Origin: Verrucomicrobiota bacterium
Lineage (GTDB): Bacteria; Verrucomicrobiota; Verrucomicrobiia; Limisphaerales; UBA9464
Length of the DNA stretch: 64,000 bases
Assembly: GCA_017309115.1 (NCBI GenBank)
Contig: JAFLEF010000011.1
Location: forward strand, 62,001-126,000
Reading direction: 5' to 3'
Made by a program: the position numbers and the translations under genes. A model generated the notes under the pieces. That model saw only the letters and a list, made by a program, of their open reading frames with translations. It made no database searches and was not told where the DNA came from. Positions within the stretch are counted from its first letter, which is position 1. Each line of letters starts with the position of its first letter. Positions 9,208 through 19,685 of this stretch are shown here, piece by piece.

Positions 9208-11046
9208 ATGGCCACCCACGATGACATCGCGTTGGAGGAGGAGTTCGCCCAATCGACTTTGCGTGGGTCGCTGGTGCGACGTCTTTGGTCGTACACCGTA
9301 CCGTACCGCTACCTCATTTACTGGAATCTGGCGCTCACGGTTTTGGCGACCGCCTCAACGCTGCTCGGGCCGAAGTTAATCCAGTACGGAATCGATGATT
9401 ATCTGGCGCCGGCGTTGCGACCCGGGGCTTCTGCCACCGCAGCCAGCCAGGGTGTGGCGGTGGTGAGTGGACTTTATCTCCTGAATTTGTTGGTCGGTTG
9501 GGGTTTGACCGTGGTGCAGGTTCGCGCGGCGGTGACGGCGGGTCAGGGCACCATGAACGATTTGCGGGAAGCCGTCTTCGCGCACATTCAGCGATTATCA
9601 CTCAACTACTTTGATCGCACGCATCAGGGGAGAATTATTGCCCGGGCCGATACCGATGTGGATTCCCTTGATCGCGTGCTGACCTGGGGCGCCACCCAGT
9701 TGCTGTCGAGTGTCATCACCTTGGTGGGCGTGGTGGTGCTGATGGCGCGGTATGACTGGAGGTTGACCCTGGCGGTCTGTGCGGTCCTTCCGCTCCTCGC
9801 GTGGGTAACCCGCTGGTTTCACATTCGAGGTCGAGACGCCTACCGGAGATTGCGGGGAACCATGTCCCGACTCACGGCGGCAATGGCCGAGAACATTTCC
9901 GGAGTTCGGGTGGTTCAGGCGTTTGGTCGGGAAGAGGAGAATCTGCGGCGTTTCGGGGAGCTGCATGAGGACTTCACGGAGCGTTGGGTCAACTCCGCCC
10001 GGGTCTTCCATACCTACATGCCGATTGTGAACCTGCTGGCGGGCATCGCGACGGCGACGGTCCTTGGGTACGGAGGATGGCGGGTTCAGCAGGGAGAACT
10101 CACTGTGGGAGCACTGGCGGCGTTCGTGCTCTACTTGGGCCTCTTTTTTGGGCCCATCCAGACCATGGGCGACCTGTACAACGCCATGTTGTCGGCCGCC
10201 GCGAGCGCGGAGCGGATCTTCGGTCTGATCGATACCGAACCTCAGGTTCAGGATCGGCCCGGGGCGCAAGCCCTGCCAGCGGTGCGGGGGGACGTGGCGT
10301 TTTCGAAGGTGTTCTTTCGTTACGACACGACGCCCGCTGACCAATGGGTTCTCCAGGATGTTTCCTTCGACGTGGCGGCGGGGCAGACCGTGGCGTTGGT
10401 CGGCCATACTGGCTCGGGCAAGACGAGCATCATCAGTTTGCTGGCGCGCTTTTACGAACCTCAACAGGGAGAGATCCGGGTGGATGCGACTCCCGATCAA
10501 CCTGATTCGGGCTGGCCGATCGCGGCGGGCACCTTGGAATCCTGGCATCGCCAATTGGGAATTGTGACGCAGGAGAACTTCCTGTTCACCGGCACGGTGA
10601 TGGAAAACCTGAAGTTTGGTCGACCGGAGGCGACGGATTCGGACGTGGAGGCGGCGGCGCGAAAACTCGGGACCCACGACGTTATAGGCCGCTTGCCGGA
10701 GGGCTATCAGACCAAAGTGGGGGAGCGGGGTGGCAACCTCAGCGCCGGAGAGCGTCAACTGATTACCATCACCCGCGCCATGGTGGCCGAGCCGCGGATT
10801 TTGATTTTGGACGAAGCCACCAGTGCGGTGGATCCGCAGAGCGAGCGACTGATTCAGCAGGCGTTGGAGCGGCTATTTGCTCGGCGGACCAGTTTCGTGA
10901 TTGCGCATCGGCTGAGCACGGTCCGGCATGCCGACCTGATTTTGGTCTTGGACCATGGACGGATTGTGGAGCGGGGAACTCACGCCGAGTTGTTGGCGGC
11001 GGGCGGGGTTTACGCACAGTTGCATGCGGAGTTTGTGCGGGAGTGA
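9208..11046 (+). CDS. Heterodimeric ABC exporter, subunit B (catalytic ATP site)
   Basis: Half-transporter of 612 residues, the same length as its partner. Six membrane segments lie at about residues 30-320, with coupling motif MAENISGVRVVQAFGRE. Walker A is GHTGSGKTS, Walker B ILILDEATSA keeps the catalytic Glu, and the switch His is present at about residue 567 (IAHRLSTV). The signature is altered to LSAGERQ. Together with subunit A this predicts one working and one degenerate ATP site, as in TmrAB/BmrCD-type exporters. It is encoded directly after subunit A with a four-base gap. Confidence 0.92.
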   Translation: MATHDDIALEEEFAQSTLRGSLVRRLWSYTVPYRYLIYWNLALTVLATASTLLGPKLIQYGIDDYLAPALRPGASATAASQGVAVVSGLYLLNLLVGWGLTVVQVRAAVTAGQGTMNDLREAVFAHIQRLSLNYFDRTHQGRIIARADTDVDSLDRVLTWGATQLLSSVITLVGVVVLMARYDWRLTLAVCAVLPLLAWVTRWFHIRGRDAYRRLRGTMSRLTAAMAENISGVRVVQAFGREEENLRRFGELHEDFTERWVNSARVFHTYMPIVNLLAGIATATVLGYGGWRVQQGELTVGALAAFVLYLGLFFGPIQTMGDLYNAMLSAAASAERIFGLIDTEPQVQDRPGAQALPAVRGDVAFSKVFFRYDTTPADQWVLQDVSFDVAAGQTVALVGHTGSGKTSIISLLARFYEPQQGEIRVDATPDQPDSGWPIAAGTLESWHRQLGIVTQENFLFTGTVMENLKFGRPEATDSDVEAAARKLGTHDVIGRLPEGYQTKVGERGGNLSAGERQLITITRAMVAEPRILILDEATSAVDPQSERLIQQALERLFARRTSFVIAHRLSTVRHADLILVLDHGRIVERGTHAELLAAGGVYAQLHAEFVRE

Positions 11047-11156
11047 CGAGAGGGCCGCGAACGGATGGCGTTCACGGGAAGGTGCGGGGCCAACTCCAGT
11101 TCGGGGAGCCCACCTGGTCTTCCTCGGCGGCCTTCTTCCAGTGAGTTCTGGGCGCC

Positions 11157-11858
11157 TTATTCTCGAAGCTGGGCAAGCGAGACACGTTGCCGGCCTTGTT
11201 CATCAAAATTTTCCTTCGCCAGCCAGCGGACGAAGGCGGTGTGGCGGTTGGACCATTCCCGATCGAGCAGGGAGTACCAGGCGGTGTCCCGATTGCGGCC
11301 CTTGGTGACGATGGCTTGTCGGAATATCCCTTCGAAGGTGAAGCCGTATCGGAGAGCCGCGGATCGGGATGGGGCATTGAGCGAATCACATTTCCATTCG
11401 ACCCGACGGTAGCCGAGTTCGAAGGCGTGTTTCAGTTGGAGGTAGATGGCTTCTGTGCCGGCTGGAGTCTGCTGTAAGGCGGGTCCGAAGATTACCCAGC
11501 CGATCTCGATGACTCCGTGCGGAGGATCAATTCGGAGGAAGCTGGTGGTTCCCAGCAGACGCGCCGGGGTGCCTCCCGCGATGACATAGGCGCGAGAGGT
11601 CGCTTCGTTGAATCGTCCCTGAAGCCAGTTTTGGAATTCGGGAAATCCGGCGGGACACTCCACTGGAAGATAGGTCCACGATCTGGGATCAGCCTGTTGA
11701 ACAAGGGCTTGGAACAGTTCTGGGGCGTGGGCCTGGGGATCCAGCGGGAGCAGTCGACAGAAGTTTCCGAGCAAAGCAATCCGGTCGGGAATCGGAGGGG
11801 GTCGCCACTGGGGCAGGGGAGAGCCGACGGGCCAAATCTCTGGGGTTGGGGTGGGCAT
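11157..11858 (-). CDS. GNAT family N-acetyltransferase (RimJ/RimL-like)
   Basis: Cytosolic acetyl-CoA-dependent transferase of 233 residues. RimL-like features are RLLPLDPQAHAPELFQAL at the N-terminus, GTTSFLRIDPPHGVIEIGWV as the central strand pair, then LQLKHAFELGYRRVEWKCDS and SAALRYGFTFEGIFRQ. These correspond to the acetyl-CoA-binding motif A/B region (NAPSRSAALRYGF). Such enzymes acetylate protein N-termini or small amines; the target is unknown. The gene converges on the ABC exporter and is divergent from the isomerase-like gene. Confidence 0.88.
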   Translation of the reverse strand: MPTPTPEIWPVGSPLPQWRPPPIPDRIALLGNFCRLLPLDPQAHAPELFQALVQQADPRSWTYLPVECPAGFPEFQNWLQGRFNEATSRAYVIAGGTPARLLGTTSFLRIDPPHGVIEIGWVIFGPALQQTPAGTEAIYLQLKHAFELGYRRVEWKCDSLNAPSRSAALRYGFTFEGIFRQAIVTKGRNRDTAWYSLLDREWSNRHTAFVRWLAKENFDEQGRQRVSLAQLRE

Positions 11859-12026
11859 GGCGGTTGTTCAAGAGTGTGAAGGCGGACGCCTCCGACGGCA
11901 ATCAGCCACCGGAGTGGTGTTAATCGCCGCGGAAAATCCGGTAGATTCGAAGCGAAACCCTTGCCAGCGCGTCGGCTGCCGATTACACGAATGCGCGTTC
12001 CTAAATGTCTGTTTTTGAGAACTGCC

Positions 12027-13061
12027 ATGCCCAAGCACGCTTACCACGCCTCCATTGAAGGAGCCCAACACGGCGCCAAACCACTGCCCCAATTCCTGGA
12101 TTATGCCAAAGCCGCCGGAGCGGCTGGCGCCCAGCCGAGCAATTACATGCTGGGCAATGGCAAGGGCGGATTCCAGAAGGCCAAGGACATTCTCGAGATC
12201 TTCGGATCCCGGGGAATGCGCTTGGACGGTATTTCGGCTCATTGTCCGTTTTGGGTGCACACCAGCGCCTGGACCGGCACCAAGTCCGGACATCCGTTCA
12301 TTCCCGACGATTTGCGCACCGCAACGCCGGAAAAGATCGAGAAGTGGCATGAGAGCTACTTGCTCAAGCTCATGGATCTGGCAGCGGAGTTGGGTGTGAA
12401 GTGTGTGCCCATGTTCTGGGGGGTGGCATTCGGTTGGGAAGTGGCGAGTGGTTATCCGTGGGGCTTCTGGGCGGGACCCGGATATGATCTCCTCAAGGAA
12501 GGCCAAGAGCGGTTCGTGAAAAAGACGGCCAAGCTTCGTAAACACGCCAATGAACTCGGCCTGAAGCTGTGCCACGAGATTCATCCGGGAACGGGAGCGA
12601 TGTGCGCCGATGATTTCCTGATGCTCGTGAAGATCTGCGACAATGATCCGTGTCTGGCCGTGAACGCGGATCCCAGCCATTGCTGGGAAGGCGAGGCGTG
12701 GGAAAGCCGGTTCCTAAAGGTGGGGCCGTACATCTATGCCGCCCATGTGAAGAACTTTGTGATTCGTCCGGGCTTCCCGCTGCGCGCCATGGAACCGCAC
12801 TGGCCGCGGCGCGGAATGCAGTTCACGGACTTGGGATCGGGCGACCTGAACATGCAGCGGTACGTCGAGTTGCTGCTGGCGGTCGGGTACCAGGATCGGT
12901 ACTGCAAGCTGAATGGTTGCGAGTCGGCTCCCTTGGTGGTCGAGGCTGAATCCGCGCACAAGGACCTGGATTTCTGCTCGGCCGATGGCATTCGCTTTGT
13001 GGCCAACAATCTCTGCTGGCCGCCGGCTGCGGGCAGTTTCGAAGACGGCATGGGCGCCTAA
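12027..13061 (+). CDS. Sugar phosphate isomerase/epimerase-like TIM barrel
   Basis: Protein of 344 residues from the ATG at 12027 (MPKHAYHASIEGAQ). It has the xylose-isomerase-like AP-endonuclease-2 fold. Candidate metal ligands lie in KLCHEIHPGTGAM (Glu/His), AVNADPSHCWEG (Asp/His), YAAHVKNF (His) and PLVVEAESAH (Glu). This set is what the IolE/IolH-like family uses for metal binding. Many Verrucomicrobiota relatives act in sugar or inositol catabolism, but the substrate here is open. It is followed by a strong hairpin. The longer upstream frame (from 11961) lacks homology-like character and was not used. Confidence 0.85.
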   Translation: MPKHAYHASIEGAQHGAKPLPQFLDYAKAAGAAGAQPSNYMLGNGKGGFQKAKDILEIFGSRGMRLDGISAHCPFWVHTSAWTGTKSGHPFIPDDLRTATPEKIEKWHESYLLKLMDLAAELGVKCVPMFWGVAFGWEVASGYPWGFWAGPGYDLLKEGQERFVKKTAKLRKHANELGLKLCHEIHPGTGAMCADDFLMLVKICDNDPCLAVNADPSHCWEGEAWESRFLKVGPYIYAAHVKNFVIRPGFPLRAMEPHWPRRGMQFTDLGSGDLNMQRYVELLLAVGYQDRYCKLNGCESAPLVVEAESAHKDLDFCSADGIRFVANNLCWPPAAGSFEDGMGA

Positions 13062-13124
13062 AAGCGGGTTCGTTGCGACGGGCGCCGGTTCGCTGGTGCC
13101 TCTCAGTATCTGATTCAGAAACAA

Positions 13125-13159
13125 CAAAACGCCGGTGCAGATTCTGCACCGGCGTTTTG
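13125..13159. terminator. Bidirectional intrinsic terminator
   Basis: Perfect 16-bp hairpin (CAAAACGCCGGTGCAG, loop ATT, then its complement). The A-rich left edge and T-rich right edge lie within the stem. It sits between the convergent isomerase-like and lipoprotein genes and can serve both strands. Confidence 0.85.
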
Positions 13160-13180
13160 CTTTGCGCGCGTCGATTGAGT

Positions 13181-13342
13181 TTACCGCCCTTCAGTCAGGC
13201 CGGACGGAAGACCCGTCTCCCACGATTTGGGGGCATTCCAAGGACGCTCGGTCATGCTGTCGTCGTTGCTCTTGCAACCAGAGGTTACGGCCAAGAGCGC
13301 CAAACCAGCGAAGATCAAACTGCGGATCCAAAGTCGGTTCAT
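13181..13342 (-). CDS. Small lipoprotein (53 aa)
   Basis: Starts MNRLWIRSLIFAGLALLAVT and continues into a lipobox ending TSGC, with Cys at residue 23, so the mature lipoprotein is only about 31 residues (rich in W, P and G, ending LPSGLTEGR). An in-frame longer version would run back into the upstream gene in a different frame and was rejected. It lies 19 bases downstream of the coiled-coil membrane protein gene and probably shares its transcript. I do not recognise a family; its role is unknown. Confidence 0.7.
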   Translation of the reverse strand: MNRLWIRSLIFAGLALLAVTSGCKSNDDSMTERPWNAPKSWETGLPSGLTEGR

Positions 13343-13361
13343 GGCGTTCTCCCCGAGGAAA

Positions 13362-14114
13362 TCAGTAGAGGATGATGTCGCCGACTTGAACTTCGGCGCC
13401 AGGTTGCTGCCATTTCGGCAGCATATTGGCGATGCTGCGGTTCGGTTCCACGCTGACGATCCGGGCCTTCCCGACCAATTTGTCCCCGCGGCGAACCATG
13501 ACGATGCCACGCTCTTTGGCGCCCTGGGTTTCACCTACGTTGAGCACCACAAACTTCCACTGGGGATCGACCGCCGCAATTTCACCCTTGAGACCGGGCA
13601 TTTCGACTGGGCGTTCCCGGCCTTGGAACGTATCGAGAGCAGCCTGAAGCTTTTCGTTGTTGCGAATCAGAATTCGCTTTTCGTCATCCAACACCGCCTT
13701 GGCATCTGAAACCGACTTCAAATCGGCCCGCAGTTGGGAAACCTGTTCCGGTTGGACGCCCAAGGCGTTCCAAGCCGCCAGCGCTTGTTGGGCTTCGTTA
13801 CGGTCCTTGGTGACCTTGGTCAGATCGGTTTGAAGGCGTTCCGCACGACCGCGCTGCTGTTCGGCTTCCGTGCTGGCCGTTTCAAGTAGAGTCTTGGTGT
13901 CGGTCAACTCCCGCGAGGCTTTTTCCGCCACGGCCTTCTGCGTCTTGGCTTCCGCCTCGGCCTTGGTTTTGGCTTCAGTGGTTTGGGCCAGATTGGCCTC
14001 AGTGGAGGTCAAGCGGTCGTTGAGTTCGACGACCTTGGGCTTGGTGACAAATTCGCTGACGGCGAGCCCGCCGATGGCGACCAGCAGGGCGAGAATCAGT
14101 GCGAGACGGAGCAT
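13362..14114 (-). CDS. Membrane-anchored coiled-coil protein with MreC-like C-terminal domain
   Basis: 250 residues. One N-terminal membrane segment or uncleaved signal (LALILALLVAIGGLAV) is followed by about 130 residues of Ala/Glu/Lys/Thr-rich coiled coil (about 30-160). The C-terminal domain is beta-rich (KFVVLNVGETQGAKERGIVM, then GDKLVGKARIVSVEPNRS). This tail loosely resembles the beta domain of MreC, with its repeated 'G..lvG.v..V....s' pattern. That is a by-eye likeness only. It is co-oriented with, and just upstream of, the small lipoprotein gene, suggesting an envelope pair. The divergent TonB receptor lies on its other side. Confidence 0.75.
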   Translation of the reverse strand: MLRLALILALLVAIGGLAVSEFVTKPKVVELNDRLTSTEANLAQTTEAKTKAEAEAKTQKAVAEKASRELTDTKTLLETASTEAEQQRGRAERLQTDLTKVTKDRNEAQQALAAWNALGVQPEQVSQLRADLKSVSDAKAVLDDEKRILIRNNEKLQAALDTFQGRERPVEMPGLKGEIAAVDPQWKFVVLNVGETQGAKERGIVMVRRGDKLVGKARIVSVEPNRSIANMLPKWQQPGAEVQVGDIILY

Positions 14115-14358
14115 TTTGTGTACGACGTGGTGTTGTGCTGACGGACGCTAGGGAGTTGCCGGGAGAGTGTCAACGTTGCCCTACGTGAACGAGCGCTTGC
14201 AAAAGTGCGAAATTGCCTCGGGATCGTTTCGAAAACCTCCGGGCGAAAGGGACGATTGATCGCATGATGTCGCCGGACTGCAAGGGGTTTATGGCCCTGC
14301 TTTCAAAATTGGGAATTTCGTTCAAAGTTTTCGTTATTTGTTCTTGTCAGGGTTCTAA
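14115..14358. other. Divergent intergenic region upstream of the TonB receptor
   Basis: This stretch between the coiled-coil gene (minus) and the TonB receptor (plus) holds no convincing gene. An AT-richer patch around 14300-14345 (TTCAAAATTGGGAATTTCG and TTCGTTATTTG) is where I would expect the receptor promoter, but no clear -35/-10 pair stands out. The structured leader follows directly. Confidence 0.4.
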
Positions 14359-14423
14359 GGGGACGCCTACAAGGCGTGAAAATCTCCGTCGGATTGCCGC
14401 CGGTAACGGTTCCGACTTGGGGA
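14359..14423 (+). promoter_or_regulatory. Structured 5' leader of the TonB receptor, candidate RBS-switching RNA
   Basis: Helix 1: ACGCCT (14363-14368), loop ACA, AGGCGT (14372-14377). It is closed by GGGG (14359-14362) pairing with CTCC (14384-14387). Helix 2: GTCGGA (14388-14393) with TCCGAC (14411-14416), containing CCG-GTAA-CGG (14400-14409) with a GNRA-type loop. The sequence GGGGAC occurs at 14359 and again at 14419, where it is the likely ribosome-binding site, 7 bases before ATG 14431. TCTCC (14383-14387) can pair with either copy, so the two states are mutually exclusive. Ligand or class unknown. Confidence 0.5.
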
Positions 14424-14430
14424 CACTTCT

Positions 14431-17430
14431 ATGACCTACACCACACTCCAAGCAAAGCATCGGATCGATACGTTCCGCCGCGCCCTGACCATCGGGCTCG
14501 GTGCCCAATTGCTGGCCGCGCCGGCACTTCTGGGGCAGGACGCTGCTCAACCCGCCAGTTCGAGCGAGCCGCTCGAATTGGAACGGGTGGTTATCACGGG
14601 ATCGCTGATTCCAACTGCGGAAACCGTCACGGTGACCCCGGTTAGTGTGTTCTCGTCGACGGACATTCAGGATGTGGGCGCAAGGGATACCCTCAATGCC
14701 TTGCGGTTTCTGAGCCCGGACTTCAACGGCAGCCTTGGTCAAGAGTCGGGTAACGGCGGGTCCGGCGGTGAGGCCTGGATCCAGTTGCGCAACCTTCCCA
14801 CGCTGTTGCTGCTGGACGGAACGCGACTGGCGAATTCAGCCTTCTCCAACGGCTCTTCCGTGGACGCCAATTCGATCCCGACCTCAATGATCGAGCGGAT
14901 CGAAGTGCTCAAGGACGGCGGCTCGGTGCTGTACGGCTCACAGGCAGTCGGCGGCGTGGTGAACATCATCACCAAGAAGAATTACACGGGCGTCGACATG
15001 GGTGGTCGATGGGGCTTCGGAACCCAGGACGGCAACTACAACGAAAATCTCGCGTATGTCGTGTTCGGTTCGACGACGGACAAAGCCAAGTTTACAGGCG
15101 GTATCCAGCACTATCATGCCGACCAGATTCTGGCCAAAGATCGCGACTATGCCTCATTGGACATCGATGAGCTGATTGCCCAGGGCATTGCCCCGGCGCA
15201 GAACTATTTGAGTCCTTCCTTCGCCGGTCGGGTACAGAGCGGTGGCGAGAACTTCATTCTCGCGGGTTCGCCCCTCTTGCGCGGGACGCCGTTCTACAAT
15301 CCGGCCATGATCAAGCCGCCGGTCCAAGTGGGAACGTCTTATGATACGGTTCAGGCATACAACGCCGCCAATCCCGGGGTGTACGTGAATCTGAACGTCC
15401 TTCCCAACGCGCGGTTGTTGGACCAGTACTCTTATCAGGGGACTCCGTACTCCGCCTGGACGGCCTACGGCGTGTTCAACACGACGGAGTTGGGGAGCGC
15501 GATGAACAACTCTCAGGACCGTAACCAAGCCTTTGCAAATGCTAGTTACGAGCTGTTCGGCAAGGAAATGGAGATTTACGGCCAGTTCCTGTATGCCAAC
15601 ACCACTTCTGATTTCCAGCTCGCTCCTTCGCCGGTGAGTGCTCTGGGCGGCGCCCGAATCTTCATTCCGGCGACGGATCCCAACAACCCGTTCCAGCGGG
15701 ATCTGGGATATCTCTCCAACGCCAATCCGCGCGTGCGCACCCGTTTCGTGGAAAGCGGCAACCGGGTGTTCCAGAACCAGAACGACCTCTATCACTTCGT
15801 CGGCGGACTCAAGGGCAAGTTCGACAACGATTGGGCTTACAACGCTTACTACGACTACAATCGGAACGACCAGATCCAGTACACGCGCAACGGCATTAAT
15901 GGCTCCGCGCTGGACTCGGCCGTCACCCCGAACCCGGATCCGGCGTTGGCGGCGCTGGGGCTGAGCGCCCTACAGGATGAAAAGGGTGTTGCCGTGCCGC
16001 TGTACAACGTCTTTTCGGTGGCGGGCAATGATCCGCGAACGCTGGAGACCATGCGCACGACCCTCTTCAATTCCGGGGTTTCGGAATTGTGGGATGCTCA
16101 GGGGGTGATCACTGGAGCGCCGCTGGATCTTCCGGGTGGCAAGTTGGGGGTCGCACTCGGTGGTGGATTCCTCCAGGAGTCACTCCAACTCGACGTGGAT
16201 GGTCTGAGCAAGATCGGCAAAGTGCCCGGATTGAATCCCGTTGGCCCGACGCCAGGTGGCTCACGGAACAACGGTTACGGGTTTGTGGAAGTCCAGGCGC
16301 CGGTTACGGCGCCCGACATGGATCTTCCGGCGTTGTACTCCGTGCAACTCACGGCCGCGGGTCGCTACGAGACCTTCAATCCGGGTGGCGACAAGGCGGT
16401 TCCCAAAGTCGGTATTCGGTGGCAGCCAGTTGATGAGTCAGTGACGTTGCGGGCGACCTATTCGCAAAGCTTCGTCTCGCCGACCGTCTGGCAGCTCTAC
16501 GGTGGACCGGCCGTCAGTGCCGAAACTGTTCCCGGTGGCCAGGTCACCACGACTTGGGTGTCCAATCAATTCCTGACCCCGTCCGATGCCGAAAACTGGT
16601 CCGGTGGTGTGGTTTGGTCGCCTAAATGGGTTAAGGGCCTCACCCTTACTTGCGACTTCTACTCGGTGTCCACGGAGAATGACGTCTACCGCCGCTCGGC
16701 TACGGAGGTCTTCAACAGCTTGAACGCGCTTGGTGTCAATTCGCCTTATGCGAGGGACTTCACGTTCGTTGACGGATCTAAGATCACGACGGCCGCTCCC
16801 AACCAAGTCAACGTCGACAATTGGGGTAGTGCTGACTTGCCCCTCCTGAACGGCGCCCAGATCGAAACCAAAGGGTTTGATGTCTCGGCAACCTATGTTC
16901 TGCCGTTGGAGAATTACGGAACGCTCACGTTCTCCGCAGCGGCGAACGTGATCATGGATTACACCTACCAAGATCCCGTCATCGGCGGCCCCTACGAATA
17001 CAACGGTCAGTTCACCGACAACGGTGTCGCCGGCGGCGCGGTGGGAACCTTGCCGGACTTCACGTTGGTGGCCTCCGTGAACTGGCAGTACAAGGGCTTT
17101 AGCGTGACCCTGAATACCCGATACGTCCCGGGCGTGGATGATTTGGGTACGTTGCACCCGAGCTCGGCCGACACGGAAAACTTCTACACCTTGGACCACG
17201 GGGTCTGGAAGGTTGATCCGTTCTACACCCTCAATGCCCAAGTCGGCTACACCTTCAGCTCGAAGGGTGGCAACGATTGGTATGACGGAACCCGTTTGGC
17301 CGTGGGTTGCAACAACATTACCGACCGGGATCCGTCGATTGTGGTCAGTTCGTCAAACAACAACACCGACGCGAGCGCCTACGATATCATTGGCCGCTTC
17401 ATCTACTTCGAAGTCGGCAAGAAATTCTGA
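14431..17430 (+). CDS. TonB-dependent outer membrane receptor
   Basis: 999-residue outer membrane receptor. The N-terminal signal region includes RALTIGLGAQLLAAPALLGQ. A plug domain follows from about residue 48 (LERVVITGSLIPT, SSTDIQDVGARDTLNALRFL, RNLPTLLLLDGTRLANS, and IERIEVLKDGGSVLYGSQAV ending in the usual 'GGVVNIITKK'). The long 22-strand-type barrel ends in an aromatic residue (EVGKKF). It imports a large nutrient with TonB-ExbBD energy; the substrate is not readable. No partner SusD-like or ABC uptake gene adjoins it. The leader may control translation, and a terminator follows 20 bases after the stop. Confidence 0.93.
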   Translation: MTYTTLQAKHRIDTFRRALTIGLGAQLLAAPALLGQDAAQPASSSEPLELERVVITGSLIPTAETVTVTPVSVFSSTDIQDVGARDTLNALRFLSPDFNGSLGQESGNGGSGGEAWIQLRNLPTLLLLDGTRLANSAFSNGSSVDANSIPTSMIERIEVLKDGGSVLYGSQAVGGVVNIITKKNYTGVDMGGRWGFGTQDGNYNENLAYVVFGSTTDKAKFTGGIQHYHADQILAKDRDYASLDIDELIAQGIAPAQNYLSPSFAGRVQSGGENFILAGSPLLRGTPFYNPAMIKPPVQVGTSYDTVQAYNAANPGVYVNLNVLPNARLLDQYSYQGTPYSAWTAYGVFNTTELGSAMNNSQDRNQAFANASYELFGKEMEIYGQFLYANTTSDFQLAPSPVSALGGARIFIPATDPNNPFQRDLGYLSNANPRVRTRFVESGNRVFQNQNDLYHFVGGLKGKFDNDWAYNAYYDYNRNDQIQYTRNGINGSALDSAVTPNPDPALAALGLSALQDEKGVAVPLYNVFSVAGNDPRTLETMRTTLFNSGVSELWDAQGVITGAPLDLPGGKLGVALGGGFLQESLQLDVDGLSKIGKVPGLNPVGPTPGGSRNNGYGFVEVQAPVTAPDMDLPALYSVQLTAAGRYETFNPGGDKAVPKVGIRWQPVDESVTLRATYSQSFVSPTVWQLYGGPAVSAETVPGGQVTTTWVSNQFLTPSDAENWSGGVVWSPKWVKGLTLTCDFYSVSTENDVYRRSATEVFNSLNALGVNSPYARDFTFVDGSKITTAAPNQVNVDNWGSADLPLLNGAQIETKGFDVSATYVLPLENYGTLTFSAAANVIMDYTYQDPVIGGPYEYNGQFTDNGVAGGAVGTLPDFTLVASVNWQYKGFSVTLNTRYVPGVDDLGTLHPSSADTENFYTLDHGVWKVDPFYTLNAQVGYTFSSKGGNDWYDGTRLAVGCNNITDRDPSIVVSSSNNNTDASAYDIIGRFIYFEVGKKF

Positions 17431-17449
17431 TTCCCTCCTCCTTGCTCAC

Positions 17450-17480
17450 GCCGGCCCCTTCTTTGGGGCCGGCTTTTTTG
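17450..17480 (+). terminator. Intrinsic terminator after the TonB receptor
   Basis: GCCGGCCCC, loop TTCTTT, GGGGCCGGC, then a run of T. This is a typical Rho-independent terminator 19 bases past the receptor stop. Confidence 0.92.
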
Positions 17481-17537
17481 TTTTTGTGTCTGTCCCCTTG
17501 CCGGACCTCGGTCGTCCGGATACGAATTCGTGGTCGC

Positions 17538-19642
<2,105 letters not shown>

Positions 19643-19685
19643 GACGCCTTCTCGGAATCCACTGGGGTTGTTTTCCGATTCCGCG

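Noticed and set aside
7173-9296. A 707-codon open frame on the minus strand
   Set aside because: It lies exactly opposite the ABC exporter subunit A, and its translation is rich in H, R, P and Q with no domain pattern. It is a GC-bias shadow.
9598-10758. A 386-codon minus-strand frame
   Set aside because: Opposite the ABC exporter subunit B; no recognisable motif and same low-complexity character as other shadows.
11047-11156. Gap between the ABC exporter and the GNAT gene
   Set aside because: Looked for a terminator or small gene; short frames there have no support and no clear hairpin plus T-run was seen.
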